DNA of 64,000 nucleotides from Plotosus lineatus (GCA_024760905.1 CM045729.1:10322080-10386079); one strand, 5' to 3'; shown: positions 1 through 11,143, counted from the first letter of the stretch. Translations and numbers: made by a program. The notes: generated by a model from the letters alone, not told the origin.

Positions 1-1090
1 AATATTAATTTGTATAAACAGTTTCTGAGCGCTGCTGCACATCTGGGTTGTGGAGTCACCAACTTCTGTTACCTGTGAGCAGGTGTTCCAGCCCAGGATG
101 ATCAGACCACATTCTTCTGGATTTCTTGGTTTTGCCTCAGAAGCTGCAGTTCTGATGTCAACCCACAAGTTTTCTATTGGATGAAGGTCTGGGGTTCATA
201 CAGCATCAATCTTGTTGCTCTGGATCCGAGATGTTTCCGTTTACTGGTGTGTTTGGGGTCATTGTCTTGTTGGAACCCATTTCAAGAGCATTTCCTGTTT
301 ATCATGAGGCAGTATGAACACTTCAGGTGTTCTGATGGATTCAAACTGATCCATGATCCCTGGGATGTGATAAATAGGCCCGACACCGTAGTATGAGAAA
401 CATCCCCATATCACGGTGCTGGTGCCACCAGGCTTCACTGTCCTCATAGTGTACTGTGGCTCGAATTCAGTGCTTGGTGTCATCTAGGGGCCACTAGGAC
501 CAAAAAGAATAATCTTACTTTCATCAGTCCACAGAATGTCACTCCGGTTCTCTTTATTCCAGTCAATGTGCTCTTTGGTGAATTGGAACCTCTTCAGGTC
601 TTTTTTTCAGCAGTGGGACGTTGCGGGGCTTCCTGCCGATAGCTGGACTTCATATAGGCGTCTTCTAACTGTAACAGGACCACAGGTCATTTTAGACCTT
701 CTCTGATCTTCCTGGAGCTGATTGGTCACTGAGTCGTTGCCATTTTAGTTCTTTTATCCATTCAAATGTTTTTTCTTCCACATCTTTCAGGGTTTGGTTC
801 CATTTTAAATAATTTGGATCACTTTATCTGAGCAGCCGAACATTCTCTGCTCTTTAAGTTTTCCTCTCTCCAACTTTTTAATCAAGGTCCGCTGTTCTTC
901 TGAACAATGTCTTCTGAACAATGTCTGGAACGACTCATTTTGCTCAGAATTTCTGAGAGAAATGTTTATAACCAGCAGGTACATTTCCCGCCTTCCGTCC
1001 TGAAATAATGACAATGATTGGCTCCTGTTTTTTAAAGAATGAATGACATCACCGATTGAACTCCATACTGATATTATTTTGAACACGCCC
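1..1090 (-). mobile_element. Tc1-like DNA transposon, transposase remnant
   Basis: Read on the minus strand, this is a decayed transposase of the Tc1/mariner superfamily, a cut-and-paste DNA transposon enzyme. The N-terminal helix-turn-helix part (about 1000-800) has the [10 protein letters not shown] and [12 protein letters not shown] type segments. The catalytic core around 480-260 contains the family hallmark region reading TVKPGGTS.VIWGCFSYYGVGPIY.IPGIMDQFE. The C-terminal ENLWVDI-like region lies at about 200-1. Several stops and frameshifts break the frame, so it is not functional. The element continues past the left edge. Its N-terminal part and 5' flank (about 640-1330) recur at 25.78-26.40 kb. 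Basis: translated motifs compared with family knowledge. Confidence 0.85.
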
Positions 1091-1590
1091 CTTCAATTAG
1101 TGATTCAATTACACATAATCAGCAGCATGCGGGTCAGGACTGTAGGTTCTGTTGGATTCTGTTACTCTACGACATCTGACTGATATTATTTTGAACACGA
1201 CTGGAGTTCATTACGAAGAAACTCTTCTGAATGATGTCACAGCTTTATGTTTGTCTGTTATAATGCACTGACACTGGAGACTCCTTCCATTATTTGGAAG
1301 AAAAGTAGATATTCCATTCCAGAGACTCCTTCCATTATTCGGCACCAGAAAAGTAGATATTGATGCTCGATTGTTTTCTTAGACACCTGCTAAAGTAGAA
1401 AGAGCTGCATTGAGCTGCATTCTCATTTTCAGTGGAGTGTGAAAAGAGTGTGGTGACATGCAATGCAATCACTGGGGTGCGTCTGCACAATTTAAATAAA
1501 GAGGGAAAAAAACAGAGAAAAATGACATGCAATGTAATAACATCATGTTCCATTTTTATATTAAAACGAATTAAAATACATTACTGATCA
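1091..1590. other. intergenic, repeat-flank sequence without a gene
   Basis: No coding exon was recognised. Bases up to about 1335 are the 5' flank of the Tc1-like element and recur at 26.19-26.40 kb. From about 1380 the sequence belongs to a block that recurs at 62.16-63.06 kb. Confidence 0.6.
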
Positions 1591-1775
1591 CAGGGCAGTG
1601 GAAGCTGGTGGTAATTTGCTGGATCACTGATCCCAAGGTTGGGGGTTCAAGCCCCACTCGCCACGGGTTGTCACTGTCCCCCCAGTGCAGCTAACTGGGT
1701 TATCAAAGGCCGACCATGTCTCTCACTGTCTCTGGTGAGAGATTCATGTGAAAGAACCATTGCTGACTTTTAATC
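1590..1775 (+). mobile_element. tRNA-headed SINE, 5' part only
   Basis: It carries the tRNA-like promoter region, with a B-box-like GGTTCAAGCCC, followed by the family's body motifs GTTGTCACTGTCCCC, CAGCTAACTGGGTTATCAAAGG, a CTCTCACTGTCT.TGGTGAGAG stretch and AAGAACCATTGCTGACTTT. The 3' half is missing. This is the most abundant SINE family of the window; the best full-length copy is at 18330-18663. Confidence 0.75.
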
Positions 1776-2029
1776 ATTTTAATCCACATATTACACAGGC
1801 ATTATCTACTGGTTTTTTTCTTCCGTCAACGCCCAGCGTGTCCTCAGATTCCTGTTTTTGGTGAATAGCACTACAGTAAGAGTACCTGATGTGAAATTAC
1901 TACAACCACGTGAGATACTTTTGTGCTCACCATGCTGGGAAACAGTGATTCTTGGAGAACTTTCAGTCTGCAGATTTTATAAGTCGCTTTAGCCTAATTA
2001 AGGTTGCGGGGAGGCTGACGCCCATCTCA

Positions 2030-2228
2030 GCCAACTCCGGGCGAACCATTCGTCAAAACATTACAGAACATTTTGGAATCACGAATCAGCCAACTGTGCA
2101 TGTTTTTGGACTGTGGGAGGAAACCAGAGTAACTGGAGGAAACCAAGCACAGGAAGAACATGCAAACTCCACACAGAAACACCGATGTTGTTCCCGGGAA
2201 TCAAACCCAGGGCCTTCTTGCTGTGAGG
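2030..2228 (-). mobile_element. V-SINE-like fragment
   Basis: Minus-strand sequence contains the widespread teleost SINE core reading GTGTTTCTGTGTGGAGTTTGCATG and, toward the tRNA-like head, a CCTGGGTTTGATTCCCGGG-like B-box region. The paralogous fragment is at 62790-62955. The family is assigned from memory of teleost V-SINE cores, not by search. Confidence 0.6.
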
Positions 2229-2237
2229 TGGGTTATT

Positions 2238-2411
2238 GTCTGTCTGTCTGTCTTCCTTTCGGCTTTTTCCCTTTTACTCAGGAGTCGCCACAGCGAATCA
2301 TCTGATTCGCACGTTTTATTTGGCAGAGGTTTTTACGTCGGATGCCCTTCCTGTCACAACCCTTTTTAGCAAGGGACAGAAACACACTGACGACTTTGCA
2401 GCCTACTCTGC
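2238..2411 (-). mobile_element. 5'-truncated SINE insertion with 12-bp target-site duplication
   Basis: A minus-oriented copy of the tRNA-headed SINE family. It contains the RTE-like 3' end (CTTTCGGC.TTTTCCC..GTCGCCACAGCGAATCATC on plus) and the RTE-leader-like part (TTTTACGTCGGATGCCCTTCC), but not the tRNA head. It is flanked by the direct repeat AGGTGGGTTATT at 2226-2237 and 2412-2423. The paralogous block near 62.95 kb has no insertion, so the element postdates the duplication or was never in the other copy. Confidence 0.8.
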
Positions 2412-2485
2412 AGGTGGGTTATTATATATTATATTATATATATATATTATATATGATTAATCACTGCACCACCATGCTGCCCTCC

Positions 2486-2488
2486 CAA

Positions 2489-2524
<36 letters not shown>

Positions 2525-2541
2525 GTTGTTGTTGTTGTTGT
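2486..2541. repeat. (ATT)n then (GTT)n microsatellite
   Basis: A run of ATT triplets continues into GTT triplets. It lies at the right end of the duplicated block. Confidence 0.95.
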
Positions 2542-2818
2542 TTATTTATTCTTTTTTATTTTGTTTTTGTTTGCATGTAACAGTCTCTAAATCGATAAGT
2601 TTAAAACACTGACTCATTTCCCAAGCCATTTAATAATAGAGGCAATGTTCACAGGGAGGCTGGAGCCTATCTCAGCCGACACTAAGCGGGGTACCCAAGT
2701 CCATCACAGAGAGAAGCTGAAACTTCAAAGTCAGAAATGTAAACTTGGCTCCATCTGCTGTATGATTTGAAACACTGCAAGTATTTTGACATTTTTTCGG
2801 TTCATATTTTGGAGGAGA

Positions 2819-2819
2819 T

Positions 2820-2853
<34 letters not shown>
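2819..2853. repeat. (GT)n microsatellite
   Basis: A pure GT dinucleotide run downstream of the TRIM gene. A shorter GT run lies at the equivalent place of copy 2 (41030-41050). Confidence 0.95.
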
Positions 2854-2854
<1 letters not shown>

Positions 2855-3378
2855 ATGTTGAAAGACTGAATTTTTCAGGAACACACTTTATCAATTTCTG
2901 AACCACTCACTCCTACACTTGGTGAAGGTGAAGCTCACCATGAACATTTCGCAATGTAAAATCCAATGAATGATTCTTGTGTCATTTTTTTAAATAATTT
3001 TAATAATTTTAATTCCATCCTGTAGTTTATTTGTTTGTGGAAGTCCTGAAAACCAAGGTTGTGGAAAAAGTCTGCTGGAGACATTTTACTTTAATATCAC
3101 ATGATTTTAATTTAACAAATCTTTATTTCAACAGAACATTTCTTTATTTTATATTATTTTGAGAACTCTGAATAAAATTCTGTCAATATTGCCAGTTTTT
3201 ATTTTATTTTGATTTCACAGACGAAGTGAGTCGGAATGACGTCACAAAACTTCAAAAACGTTTCACAATGAAGTGTTCAGTGCTTTTGTAAAACAAACAT
3301 TCACAAAGAATAAACTTTAATCTTCAATATTTCATTCACTGAAATAAAACAAAACCAGCTCCGATTGATCTGATTCGC

Positions 3379-3902
3379 TTACAGAGACTGAAGTGGGCGG
3401 AGCTTTAGAGGAGATTCTTCACCACGAACCCAGAGGATTGGCAGTAATGTATCAGTGAATGTGTGTGTGAAAGTGTGGAGGTGTTTGTTAGTGGGCGGGT
3501 CGGAGAAGGACAGTTTTCCTCTGTCCCAGTCCAACTGGACTCTGATCCTCTGGAGTTTCTGTGATACTGAGAGGAGAGTCGCTGGCTGTGGTGTAGAACC
3601 TGCTCGATATTTACCATCAAAATACACCACATACCAGATTCCACTGCTGGATAATATCCTCCCCTTCCTCTGAGCAGATTCTCTCATCACACCCACAAAC
3701 CACCGTGTACAGTCTCCAACATCAACATCCCAGCAGTGAGTTCCTGAGTTAAAACCCTCAGAGCCCAGAATACAGAAATCATCATTAAATCTCTCTGGAT
3801 TATCAGGAAGTTTCTGTTTCTCTTTCCTGAAGCTCACACTGGTCAGATCATCAGATACAATGAGGTCAGGATGAGCGGTGTTGGGGTCCAGAGTTACAGG
3901 TA

Positions 3903-3947
<45 letters not shown>

Positions 3948-5643
3948 TAAGAGAAAATAGAAACTCTGTGAGAAACTCTGAAGCTTGAAGTCTCTGCTGC
4001 GCTCCGTTGGTTCCTCGGTGTCTCTGCTCAATACAAACACTGAACGGAGAAAGTTTTTCTTGAATGAATGAGCCACAGTCTGATCTTCAACTTTCAAAAT
4101 AAACTGTCGACTGCATCCCCGAGGAACCGAATTAAACACGAACACTTTTATCATAATAACAACAACAAGAATAATAATAATAATCATCATCATCATCATC
4201 ATCATCATCATGTTCTTCCGCTTAGTCCGGGGTCGGGTCGCGGGGGCAGCAACCTTAGCAAAGAGGTCCAGACATCCCTCTCCCGAGCTACTTCCTCCAA
4301 CTCTCCCGGGGGGACACCGAGGAGGTCCCAGACAAGCCGAGAGACATAGTCCCTCCAGCGTGTTCTAGGTCGACCCCGGGGTCTCTTCCCGGTTGGACAT
4401 GCCCGAAACACCACACCAGGGAGGCGTCCAGGGGGCATTCTGACCAGATGCCCGAGCCACCTCAACTGGCCCCTCTCAATGCGGAGGAGCAGCGGATCTA
4501 CTCCGAGCTCTCCCCGGATGGCGGAGCTTCTCACCCTATCTCTAAGGGAGAACCCCGCCACCCGGCGAAGAAAGCTCATTTCAGCCGCTTGTATCCGTGA
4601 TCTTGTTCTTTCGGTCATTACCCAAAGCTCGTGACCATAGGTGAGGGTTGGAACGTAGATCGACTGGTAAATTGAGAGCTTCGCCTTGCGGCTCAGCTCC
4701 TTCTTCACCACAACGGACCGGTACAGGCACCGCTTAACAGCAGAGGCTGCAGCGATCCGTCTGTCGATCTCTCGCTCCATCCTTCCCTCACTTTCGTAAA
4801 CAAGACCCCAAGATACTTAAACTCCTCCACTTGGGGCAGGACCTCATTCCCGACCCGGAGGGTGCATTCCACCTTTGTCCGACTGAGAACCATGGCCTCG
4901 GACTTGGAGGTACTGATCTTCATCCCGGCTGCTTCGCACTCAGCTGCGAATCGCTCCAATGAGAGCTGGAGGGCCCGACTTGATGAAGCCAAAAGGACAA
5001 CATCATCCGCAAAAAGCAGAGACGATATCCGATGGCCACCAAACCAGAACCCCTCATCGCCTCGACTGCGCCTAGAAATTCTGTCCATAAAAATTATGAA
5101 CAGAATCGGTGACAAAGGACAGCCTTGGCGGACTCCAACTCCCACTGGAAACGAATCCGAGCTGCTGTTACCAATACGGAGCAAACTCTGGCTCCGGTGA
5201 TACAGCGACCGAATAGCTCGTAGCAACGGATCCGGAACGCCGTATTCTCGGAGCACGCCCCACAAGATCTTTCGAGGGACACGGTCGAAAGCCTTCTCCA
5301 AATACACAAAGCACATGTGGACAGATTGGGTAAACTCCCATGCCCCTTCCAGAATCCTGTGGAGCGTATAGAGTTGGTCAAGAGTGCTGCGGCCAGGACG
5401 AAAACCACATTGTTCCTCCTGAATCCGAGGTTCGACTATCGGTCGGATCCTCCTCTCTAGTACCCCTGCATAGACTTTCCCAGGGAGGCTGAGGAGTGTA
5501 ATTCCCCGATAATTGGAACACACCCTCCGGTCCCCCTTCTTAAAAATTGGGACCACCACCCCAGTTTGCCAATCCAGAGGTACAGCCCCCGATGACCATG
5601 CGATGTTGCAGAGACGTGTCAGCCAAGAATAATAATAATAATA

Positions 5644-5683
<40 letters not shown>

Positions 5684-6277
5684 TCACACAAATTCTCCCA
5701 CTTTTTGAAATATAAAAAGTTTTGCTGCTTCGAGACCACCTCACTGCTGATGCTGCTGCCGCTGCGACCTGAACCCGGATGAAGCAGATGATGATGATTA
5801 TGATAACAATACATACATTTTTTACACAAGAGAGCTTTGAGAGATTTCCTTTCGGCTTTTTCTCTTTCTCAGGGGTCGCCACAGCCAATGATTCGCATGT
5901 TTGATTTGGTTCATAGGTTTTTACGTCGGATGCCCTTCCTGACACAACCGTTTTGCAAGGGACAGAAACACGCTGACGGCTTTGCAGCTCCTCTTTACGA
6001 AAGTCAGCAATGGTTCTTTTACATGAACCTCTCACCATAGACAGTCAGAGACATGGCCCGCCTTTGATAATCCAGTTACTGCACTGGGGACATTTTTACA
6101 CCAATTGATTGAAATAAAATAAGGAAAAACCTCTCTGTTTTAGCTTCAAATCATTCGCAACAAAAAACTTATCAGTTATTGAAATCACCACAGTGTACAT
6201 GAACCAAAGGATTTCAAAATAAAAGTTCCACTGGATTAAATGATGTTGCAAACAGATTTATTATACGTAGAAGGATT

Positions 6278-6358
<81 letters not shown>

Positions 6359-6521
6359 CAATAATAATAATAATCATAATAATAAAAACAAAAACAACAA
6401 AACCACAATAATAATCATAATTTAAATTTGTAATATACAAATAAATGCTTCAAACCTCTTCAGTGCAGTTTATTAGAAAACAGAAAGCAGCTTAAGGAAT
6501 TGAAATTAGAAATTGTATGTG

Positions 6522-6554
<33 letters not shown>

Positions 6555-7908
6555 GATAGAATGAATGTGAAAAATTGGTACTTTCAGCAGCTTACTGTAT
6601 TGTTCAGTGTCCTGCATCTTCTCGCAGACTCTGAACTTCAGGTTGCTCAGATGCTTTGCCACATGGATCAGTGCTCCTGAAAGCTCCTCTGGATGCTGCA
6701 GTGTGCACTGGGCTCTGGAAACACATTCGGGAGTCAGTGCTGCTTGTGGGTTTGGATTGAGAAACACAGAGAATGAGAGAGACAGGAAGAACATCACTCA
6801 CCTTTTCACTGTGGCCTTGTAGTTCTGTCAAACAACAAAGTAAATATCAGTGGATATGATTGACATTTTTACACCAATGAAATATGGCGTTTCTGATGAT
6901 GGAAACAAGTTTTACTCTCTCACAGTATAAATACTGAATAAATGATCCTCACTTGTAAGAACGAGACGTCTTCAGCTCTCATCTCGTCTTCTATGGCTCT
7001 GATCGTGTCTGAAAGAGATGAAATGTCTTTGCCCAGCTTCTCCATCTTCTCCTTCATCATCTGACTCTTCTGCTCCTCTTCCTCTCTCAGTGCAGTGATC
7101 CTGACTGTCTCTTCATCTCGTAGAAACCGGTGAAGCGTCTCAAACTCCTCCTTAATCTGACGCTCTGTGTGTTGGGCCTGAATCTGCAGTGAAGAGGAAA
7201 TCAAATGAAATAGAATCCATTATGCAATGATGTAAAATATAACTATAATATCAAACCCATGCTATTGATTCTGACCTTTATGTGTTCTGCAGTCTGACTC
7301 CAGTTCAGTTTACAGTCTTTAAAGATCTTCAGTTTCTCCTGTAGGGGCTTCAGTGCAGTTTCGAGCTCCTCCTGAAACAAATCCACACACTGCATGGAGA
7401 CTCTGTGTTTCAGATCTTATTTTACACATCGTTACCTCACACCACTGTTTATTAGGAAGATTTAACTGTACAATGTTCAGCGTGTGGTTTTATAAGATAC
7501 ATTATTTACCTTACAGTCTGTTACTGCCTCATCAATGGGGCAGAATTTGTGGTTGGTATGTTTTCTTGAATCCCGACACACCACACACACCGGCTGTTGA
7601 TCGTCCAGACAGAAAATTTTTAATTTCTCATTGTGCAGACTGCAGACTGTTTCAGACCCTGATGAAGATCTCTGACTTCTCTCCTGTAAGAAAGTCTCAC
7701 ACAGGTTCTTTAAGGCCAGATTGATGGGAGTAGAATCCTTAGATGACTTCCTCCTGCAAACGGGACATTCTCTGGATATTTTGGTCTCCCAGAACTTCTC
7801 CAAACACACTTTACACACACTGTGACTGCAGCCCAGAACAACAGGATTCTTGAAGATTTCACAGCACACAGGACAGGAGAAATCCTCCTCTGAGAACTTA
7901 GAAGCCAT
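3379..7908 (-). CDS. TRIM35-like RING-B-box-coiled coil-SPRY E3 ubiquitin ligase, copy 1 (intact)
   Basis: Six coding exons on the minus strand: 7908-7510, 7371-7276, 7183-6953, 6824-6802, 6714-6596 and 3902-3379. All joins are GT-AG and in phase; the lengths add to 1392 nt, giving 463 residues without a stop. The first exon has a C3HC4 RING (CPVCCEIF..., [16 protein letters not shown]; residues about 11-52) and a B-box2 ([30 protein letters not shown]; about 88-127). The 96-, 231- and 23-nt exons are the standard TRIM coiled-coil exons. The last exon is PRY-SPRY ([25 protein letters not shown]). TRIM proteins of this class are usually cytosolic ubiquitin ligases, many of them antiviral; the target here is unknown. 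The start is the ATG directly before [14 protein letters not shown] perfect ISRE lies 42 bases upstream. The last intron (about 2.7 kb) is swollen by Rex3 and SINE insertions absent from copy 2. TRIM35-like is the nearest match by eye; another fish TRIM subfamily is possible. Confidence 0.88.
3903..3945. repeat. (CA)n microsatellite beside the SPRY-exon splice acceptor
   Basis: The dinucleotide run lies directly upstream (in gene sense) of the SPRY exon, so on the transcript the acceptor TTTTCAG follows a (GT)n/(UG)n tract. Copy 2 has a much shorter run there. Confidence 0.9.
4187..5640 (-). mobile_element. Rex3 LINE (RTE clade), 5'-truncated
   Basis: The minus strand encodes the reverse transcriptase and C-terminal part of a non-LTR retrotransposon. 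Visible motifs: [54 protein letters not shown], the catalytic [18 protein letters not shown], and the tail [15 protein letters not shown]. The nucleotide stretch CGGTGACAAAGGACAGCC..GG and ACCACCACCCCAGTTTGCC match the Rex3 regions that I recall being used for PCR. One frameshift near 4790 splits the frame. The 3' tail is a (GAT)n run (CATCAT... on plus, 4187-4210) followed by an (ATT)/(AAT) tract. It sits in the last intron of TRIM copy 1, in antisense-free orientation (same strand as the gene), and is absent from copy 2. Confidence 0.85.
5626..5682. repeat. (AAT)n microsatellite
   Basis: An AAT triplet run at the 5' truncation point of the Rex3 copy. Confidence 0.95.
5735..5800 (+). mobile_element. 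short Rex3-like 3' end
   Basis: The plus strand reads GCTGCGACCTGAACCCGGAT.AAGCAGATGATGATGA. This resembles the last bases of Rex3 plus its GAT-type tail, opposite in orientation to the larger Rex3 copy next to it. It is too short to be certain. Confidence 0.45.
5828..6085 (-). mobile_element. tRNA-headed SINE with RTE-like tail, head missing
   Basis: In minus sense it runs from the body (AACCATTGCTGACTTTCGTAAA) through the RTE-leader-like segment to the RTE-like 3' end (GGCGACCCCTGAG..GAAAAAGCCGAAAGG). The tRNA promoter half is cut off near 6085. It is inside the last TRIM intron and is absent at the equivalent place in copy 2. Confidence 0.8.
6278..6424. repeat. (AAT)n-(ATT)n compound repeat, self-complementary
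   Basis: About 50 bases of AAT triplets pass directly into about 30 bases of ATT triplets and then imperfect AAT, so the two halves can pair as an inverted repeat. It marks the right end of the sequence inserted into the TRIM intron; copy 2 has only a short AAT run here. Confidence 0.9.
6522..6553. repeat. (CA)n microsatellite
   Basis: A CA run in the TRIM copy 1 intron, conserved in position with 42648-42683 of copy 2. Confidence 0.95.
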
Positions 7909-7949
7909 TTTATTTTGCTGTTGTTGTTCTCTCCAGTCCGAATGTTCAG

Positions 7950-7963
7950 AGTTTCACTTTCAC
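7950..7963 (-). promoter_or_regulatory. ISRE-like element upstream of TRIM copy 1
   Basis: AGTTTCACTTTCAC fits the interferon-stimulated response element consensus AGTTTCNNTTTCNC at every fixed position. It lies 42-55 bases before the ATG on the gene's upstream side. ISREs bind ISGF3/IRF factors; several fish TRIM genes are interferon-induced. Whether it is in the promoter or in a 5' UTR/intron depends on the untested start site. In copy 2 the matching bases are AGATTCCCTTTCAC, which breaks the first TTTC. Confidence 0.65.
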
Positions 7964-8110
7964 TTTGATTAAAAGTAATTACAGCCTGATTTCAGGTTTC
8001 TTTAAAGTTAAACACACGACTTTGTAGATCCAGTTATTAATCACTTCTTCTCACAGTGCTGAGAATGAGACTCAGATTTCTCCATAAACTGAGAATAAAA
8101 CAAAACTCAC

Positions 8111-8180
8111 CAGAGCAGAACACTGCAGGCTGGTTATGGAGGACTGTGGTCGTCTCAGACTCCACACTTCCTGAATAGGA
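8111..8180 (-). other. candidate non-coding first exon of TRIM copy 1
   Basis: In minus sense, CTGCAGTGTTCTGCTCTG is followed by a good splice donor GTGAGTTT. The region is conserved in copy 2 (about 44245-44305). Many TRIM genes have a 5' UTR exon, but no acceptor between here and the ATG stands out, so this is tentative. Confidence 0.3.
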
Positions 8181-8591
8181 GGAGTTTTAGAGAGACTTTT
8201 AGAGAGAATGATGTTCCCAACATTCGCAGTCACTGAATGTCACAAAATGACATTCATCAGAAAAGTTGGCAAATCCAAAATCTGCTTAGCTCATTAGCAT
8301 TCACCGCACGAAGAGTTAGCCTAAAGTCTGTGTAAATAAATAAACAACTGCACTTATTACACTTGTGTCTGTAACGTTGGGGTAATGGACAATATAGCAA
8401 TGTACATCAGTCTCCTGTAGATGGAAGCAAAGGAGAAATATGCGAAAAAAAAAACATTGATAAGAAAAATATGAATTATCAACAAAGGAGTCATTGCAGT
8501 TTTCCCTGCCTGACTTGCAATGGTTCCTTAAAATCTCTCTAATCACAGACAGTGAGACGTGTGGTTGGCCTTTGATCATCCAGTTTGCTGC

Positions 8592-8594
<3 letters not shown>

Positions 8595-8642
<48 letters not shown>
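8595..8642. repeat. (GT)n microsatellite
   Basis: A pure GT run inside the flank shared with TRIM copy 2 (46194-46228). Confidence 0.95.
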
Positions 8643-8643
<1 letters not shown>

Positions 8644-8706
8644 GGGGGGTGTTAGCAATGACAATTCAGTGATGAGACTTCAGTATTATATCACTGTGGA
8701 ACCAAC

Positions 8707-9862
8707 ATCTGAATAAACAACAGTTTGGTTTCATGCCAAGAAAGAGCACCACAGATGCAGTGTTTGGCTTGAGAATGTGAATAGAGAAGTACAGAGAAGG
8801 TCAGAAGGAGCTGCATTGTGCCTTTGTGGATCTGGAGAAAGCACATGACAGGGTGTCGAGAGAGGAATTGTGGTATTGCATGAGGGAGTCTGGAGTGGCA
8901 GAGAAGTATGTTAGAGTGGTGCAGGACATATATGAGAGATGTAAGACAGTGGTGCGGTGTACTGTCGGTGTGACAAAAAAGTTCAAGGTGGAGGTGGGAC
9001 TGCATCAAGGGTCAGCTCTGAGACCCTTCTTGTTTGCTGGACAGGCTGACAGACGAGGTTAGACAAGAATCTCCATGGACTATGTTGTTTGAAGATGACA
9101 TTGTGATCTGCATGAGAGCAGAGAACAAGTGCAGGAAAAGCTAGAGAGGTGGAGGTATGCCCTGGAAAGGAGAGAATTGAAGGTTAGCCTCAGTAAGATA
9201 GAATACATGTGTGTGAACGACAAGGACCCATGAGGAACGGTGAGGTTCCAGGGAGCAGAGATAAAGAAGGTGGAGGATTTTAAGTACTTAGGCTCAACAA
9301 TACAGAGCAATGGAGTGTGGAAAAGAGGTGAAGAAGCATGTGCAGGCAGGTTGGAATGGTTGAAGAAAAGTATCTGGTGTGATGTAAGAGGAGAGTATCA
9401 GCAAGAATGAAAGGAAAAGTGTACAAGACAGTGATGAGGCCAGCGATGTTGTATGGTTTAGAAACAGTGGCTCTGGGGAAAAGACAGGAGGCTGAGCTGG
9501 AGGTAGCAGAGATGAAATTGTTGAGGTTCTCTTTGGGAGTAACGAGGATGGATAAGATCAGGAATGAATACATCAGAGGGACAGCACATGTTAGATGTTT
9601 TGGAGACAAAGTCAGAGAGGCTAGATTGAGATGGTTTGGACATGTACAGAGGAGGGATAGTGAATATATTGGTAGTAGGATGCTGAGGTTGGGACTACCA
9701 GGCAGAAGGTCTAGAGGAAGACCAAAGAGAAAATTTATGGATGTGGTGAAGGAGGACATGAAGGTAGTTGGAGTAAGAGTAGAAGATGTAGAGGATAGGG
9801 TAAGATTGAGGCAGATCATTTGTTGTGGCGACCCCTGAAGGGAAAAGCCGAAAAGAAAAGAA
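8707..9862 (+). mobile_element. RTE-clade LINE, 5'-truncated reverse transcriptase part
   Basis: Joined to the TRIM-flank duplicon after ACCAACATCTGAAT. It encodes, with several frameshifts, the RT palm (FVDLEKAHDRVSR, GLHQGSAL) and the C-terminal domain (MRPAMLYGLETVA, RLRWFGHVQRRDSEYIGSRML, SRGRPKRKFMDVVKEDM, ending CGDP). The FADD box is damaged (FEDD-like). It ends with the typical GGCGACCCCTGAAGGGAAAAGCCGAAA. The full-length relative is at 49394-52585. Confidence 0.85.
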
Positions 9863-10985
9863 GAGGAAGGATTGGCCGAGTCAAAGTCCTGACCTGAACC
9901 CTATTGCGATGCTGTGGCATGACCTGAAAAAGGTTGTTCATGCCGGAAAACCATCTGATCTTAAACAATTGTGCAGAGAAGAGTGGGCCAAAATCCCATC
10001 ACAGCCATGAGAAACTCATCACCTCTTATCACAAATGCTTGAGTGCAGTTATTGCTGCAAAAGGTGGTTCAACCAGATATCAGGATTCGGAGGCATTTAC
10101 TTTTTCACACGGGCCCTTGTAGGTTCAGATTTTTTCCTTAAAAAATGCAATTGGCACTGAAAACTGCATGTAGTGTTTACTTGTGTTTTATCTTTGTATA
10201 ATATTTAGGTTTGCTTGATCTGAAATGGATGATGGTGACAAACGTGCAAAATATGTAGGAAATTGGTCAGGGGGGCAGAAACTTTGGCACAGCACTGTGT
10301 GCGCTGCCATTGAAAAGTCTGGATCCACCTTCTACTTCAGTTGGAATGAGTCGTTGTGTTCAGACTTTAAAAGAAGACTGTGAAGCAACAACTGAAAATG
10401 TGATTGACCCAAGTGAAGCTCACGGTGCGAACCCGCATCATGCTGCTGCTCGTGAGCTCAGGCATTCATTCGACACTTTCACATAGTCAGTGAGTCAACA
10501 TCATCATTATTAAGAAAGACATTGTTTATTTATCAGGCTGTTCAAATCTTCAAAAGGAGATTGTAGATTTTAAAATAATAAAAATGAAATCATATCATTC
10601 TCCTCATGTGCCACATGTTGATTAATGTCCATGCTCCAACTTTCCAAGCTCGTCATGTACTGTGGTGTCGAGGATAATTATATCAAACTACACTGAGTAA
10701 TGAAAAGTTAACTGATTGCTTCCTTCTGAGACCAAGACGAAATATCTGGTTCCTGTTTGCCTCGCCATGAAGACAGGCAGCTCTGTGTTGCCATAAAAAT
10801 CAAATAAAAAGTTTAGCCAGCCTCACGTGATATTGTAATGAACCGCATCCCCCTCTGTGGTATCTGAAGGGCGGATTAGGAGACTCTCCTCCCGAACTGG
10901 GAAATACTTTGAAATAACCAAATATAGTCACTGAACTTGGCACTTGTCCTTGGGTAGGATGTCAGTTTTTCTCTAAAAATATATG
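9830..10985 (+). repeat. tandem duplicate A (RTE 3' end + Tc1 end + about 0.7 kb flank)
   Basis: It matches 11980-13135 in order and orientation, including the RTE-Tc1 junction. The flank after the Tc1 end (from GCTGCCATTGAAAAGTCTGGA) also occurs a third time at 48268-48720. No gene was recognised in 10300-10985. Confidence 0.85.
9866..10297 (+). mobile_element. Tc1-like transposase C-terminus with 3' terminal repeat
   Basis: The plus strand reads WPSQSPDLNPIAMLWHDLKK..., the Tc1 region around the third catalytic acidic residue; the usual Glu after NPI is replaced by Ala here and is Glu in the duplicate at 12.03 kb. It ends with CTTTGGCACAGCACTG, identical to the terminal repeat of the element at 47342-48265. 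It starts directly at the 3' end of the RTE copy, a junction that is repeated at 12.0 kb. Confidence 0.8.
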
Positions 10986-11110
10986 TTCTTCTTTTCCTTT
11001 CAGTTTTTCCCTTCAAGGGTCGCCACAGCGAATCATCTGCCTCCATCTCACCCTCTCCTTTACATGTTCTTCTCTTATACCAGCTACCTTCATGTCCCTC
11101 TGTCCGCAGG
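10986..11110 (-). mobile_element. RTE LINE 3' end fragment
   Basis: In minus sense it covers the last codons (VKEDMKV-like region through TGTGGCGACCCTTGAAGGG) and the CTGAAAGGAAAAGAAG tail. It abuts the small TA-flanked repeat at 11.1 kb. Confidence 0.65.
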
Positions 11111-11143
11111 TAATCGGGACTGGGGTCCACCGCAACCACCAGA

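Larger units (their letters stand above)
1380..2560 (+). repeat. duplicated block, paralogue of 62158-63060
   Basis: Unique-looking sequence from the CACCTGCT..AAGTAGAAAGAGCTGCATTGAGC region through the SINE head at 1.6 kb and on to the (ATT)n tract matches 62158-63060 in the same orientation and order. This copy carries an extra SINE insertion at 2238-2411 that the other copy lacks. Divergence is modest (scattered substitutions and short indels). Confidence 0.8.

Noticed and set aside
2342..2590. Open frame rich in Ile/Val and Tyr over (ATT)n/(GTT)n
   Set aside because: It is only the translation of triplet microsatellites; similar frames at 6240, 11.0-11.3, 13.1-13.4, 22.65 and 29.9 kb were rejected for the same reason.
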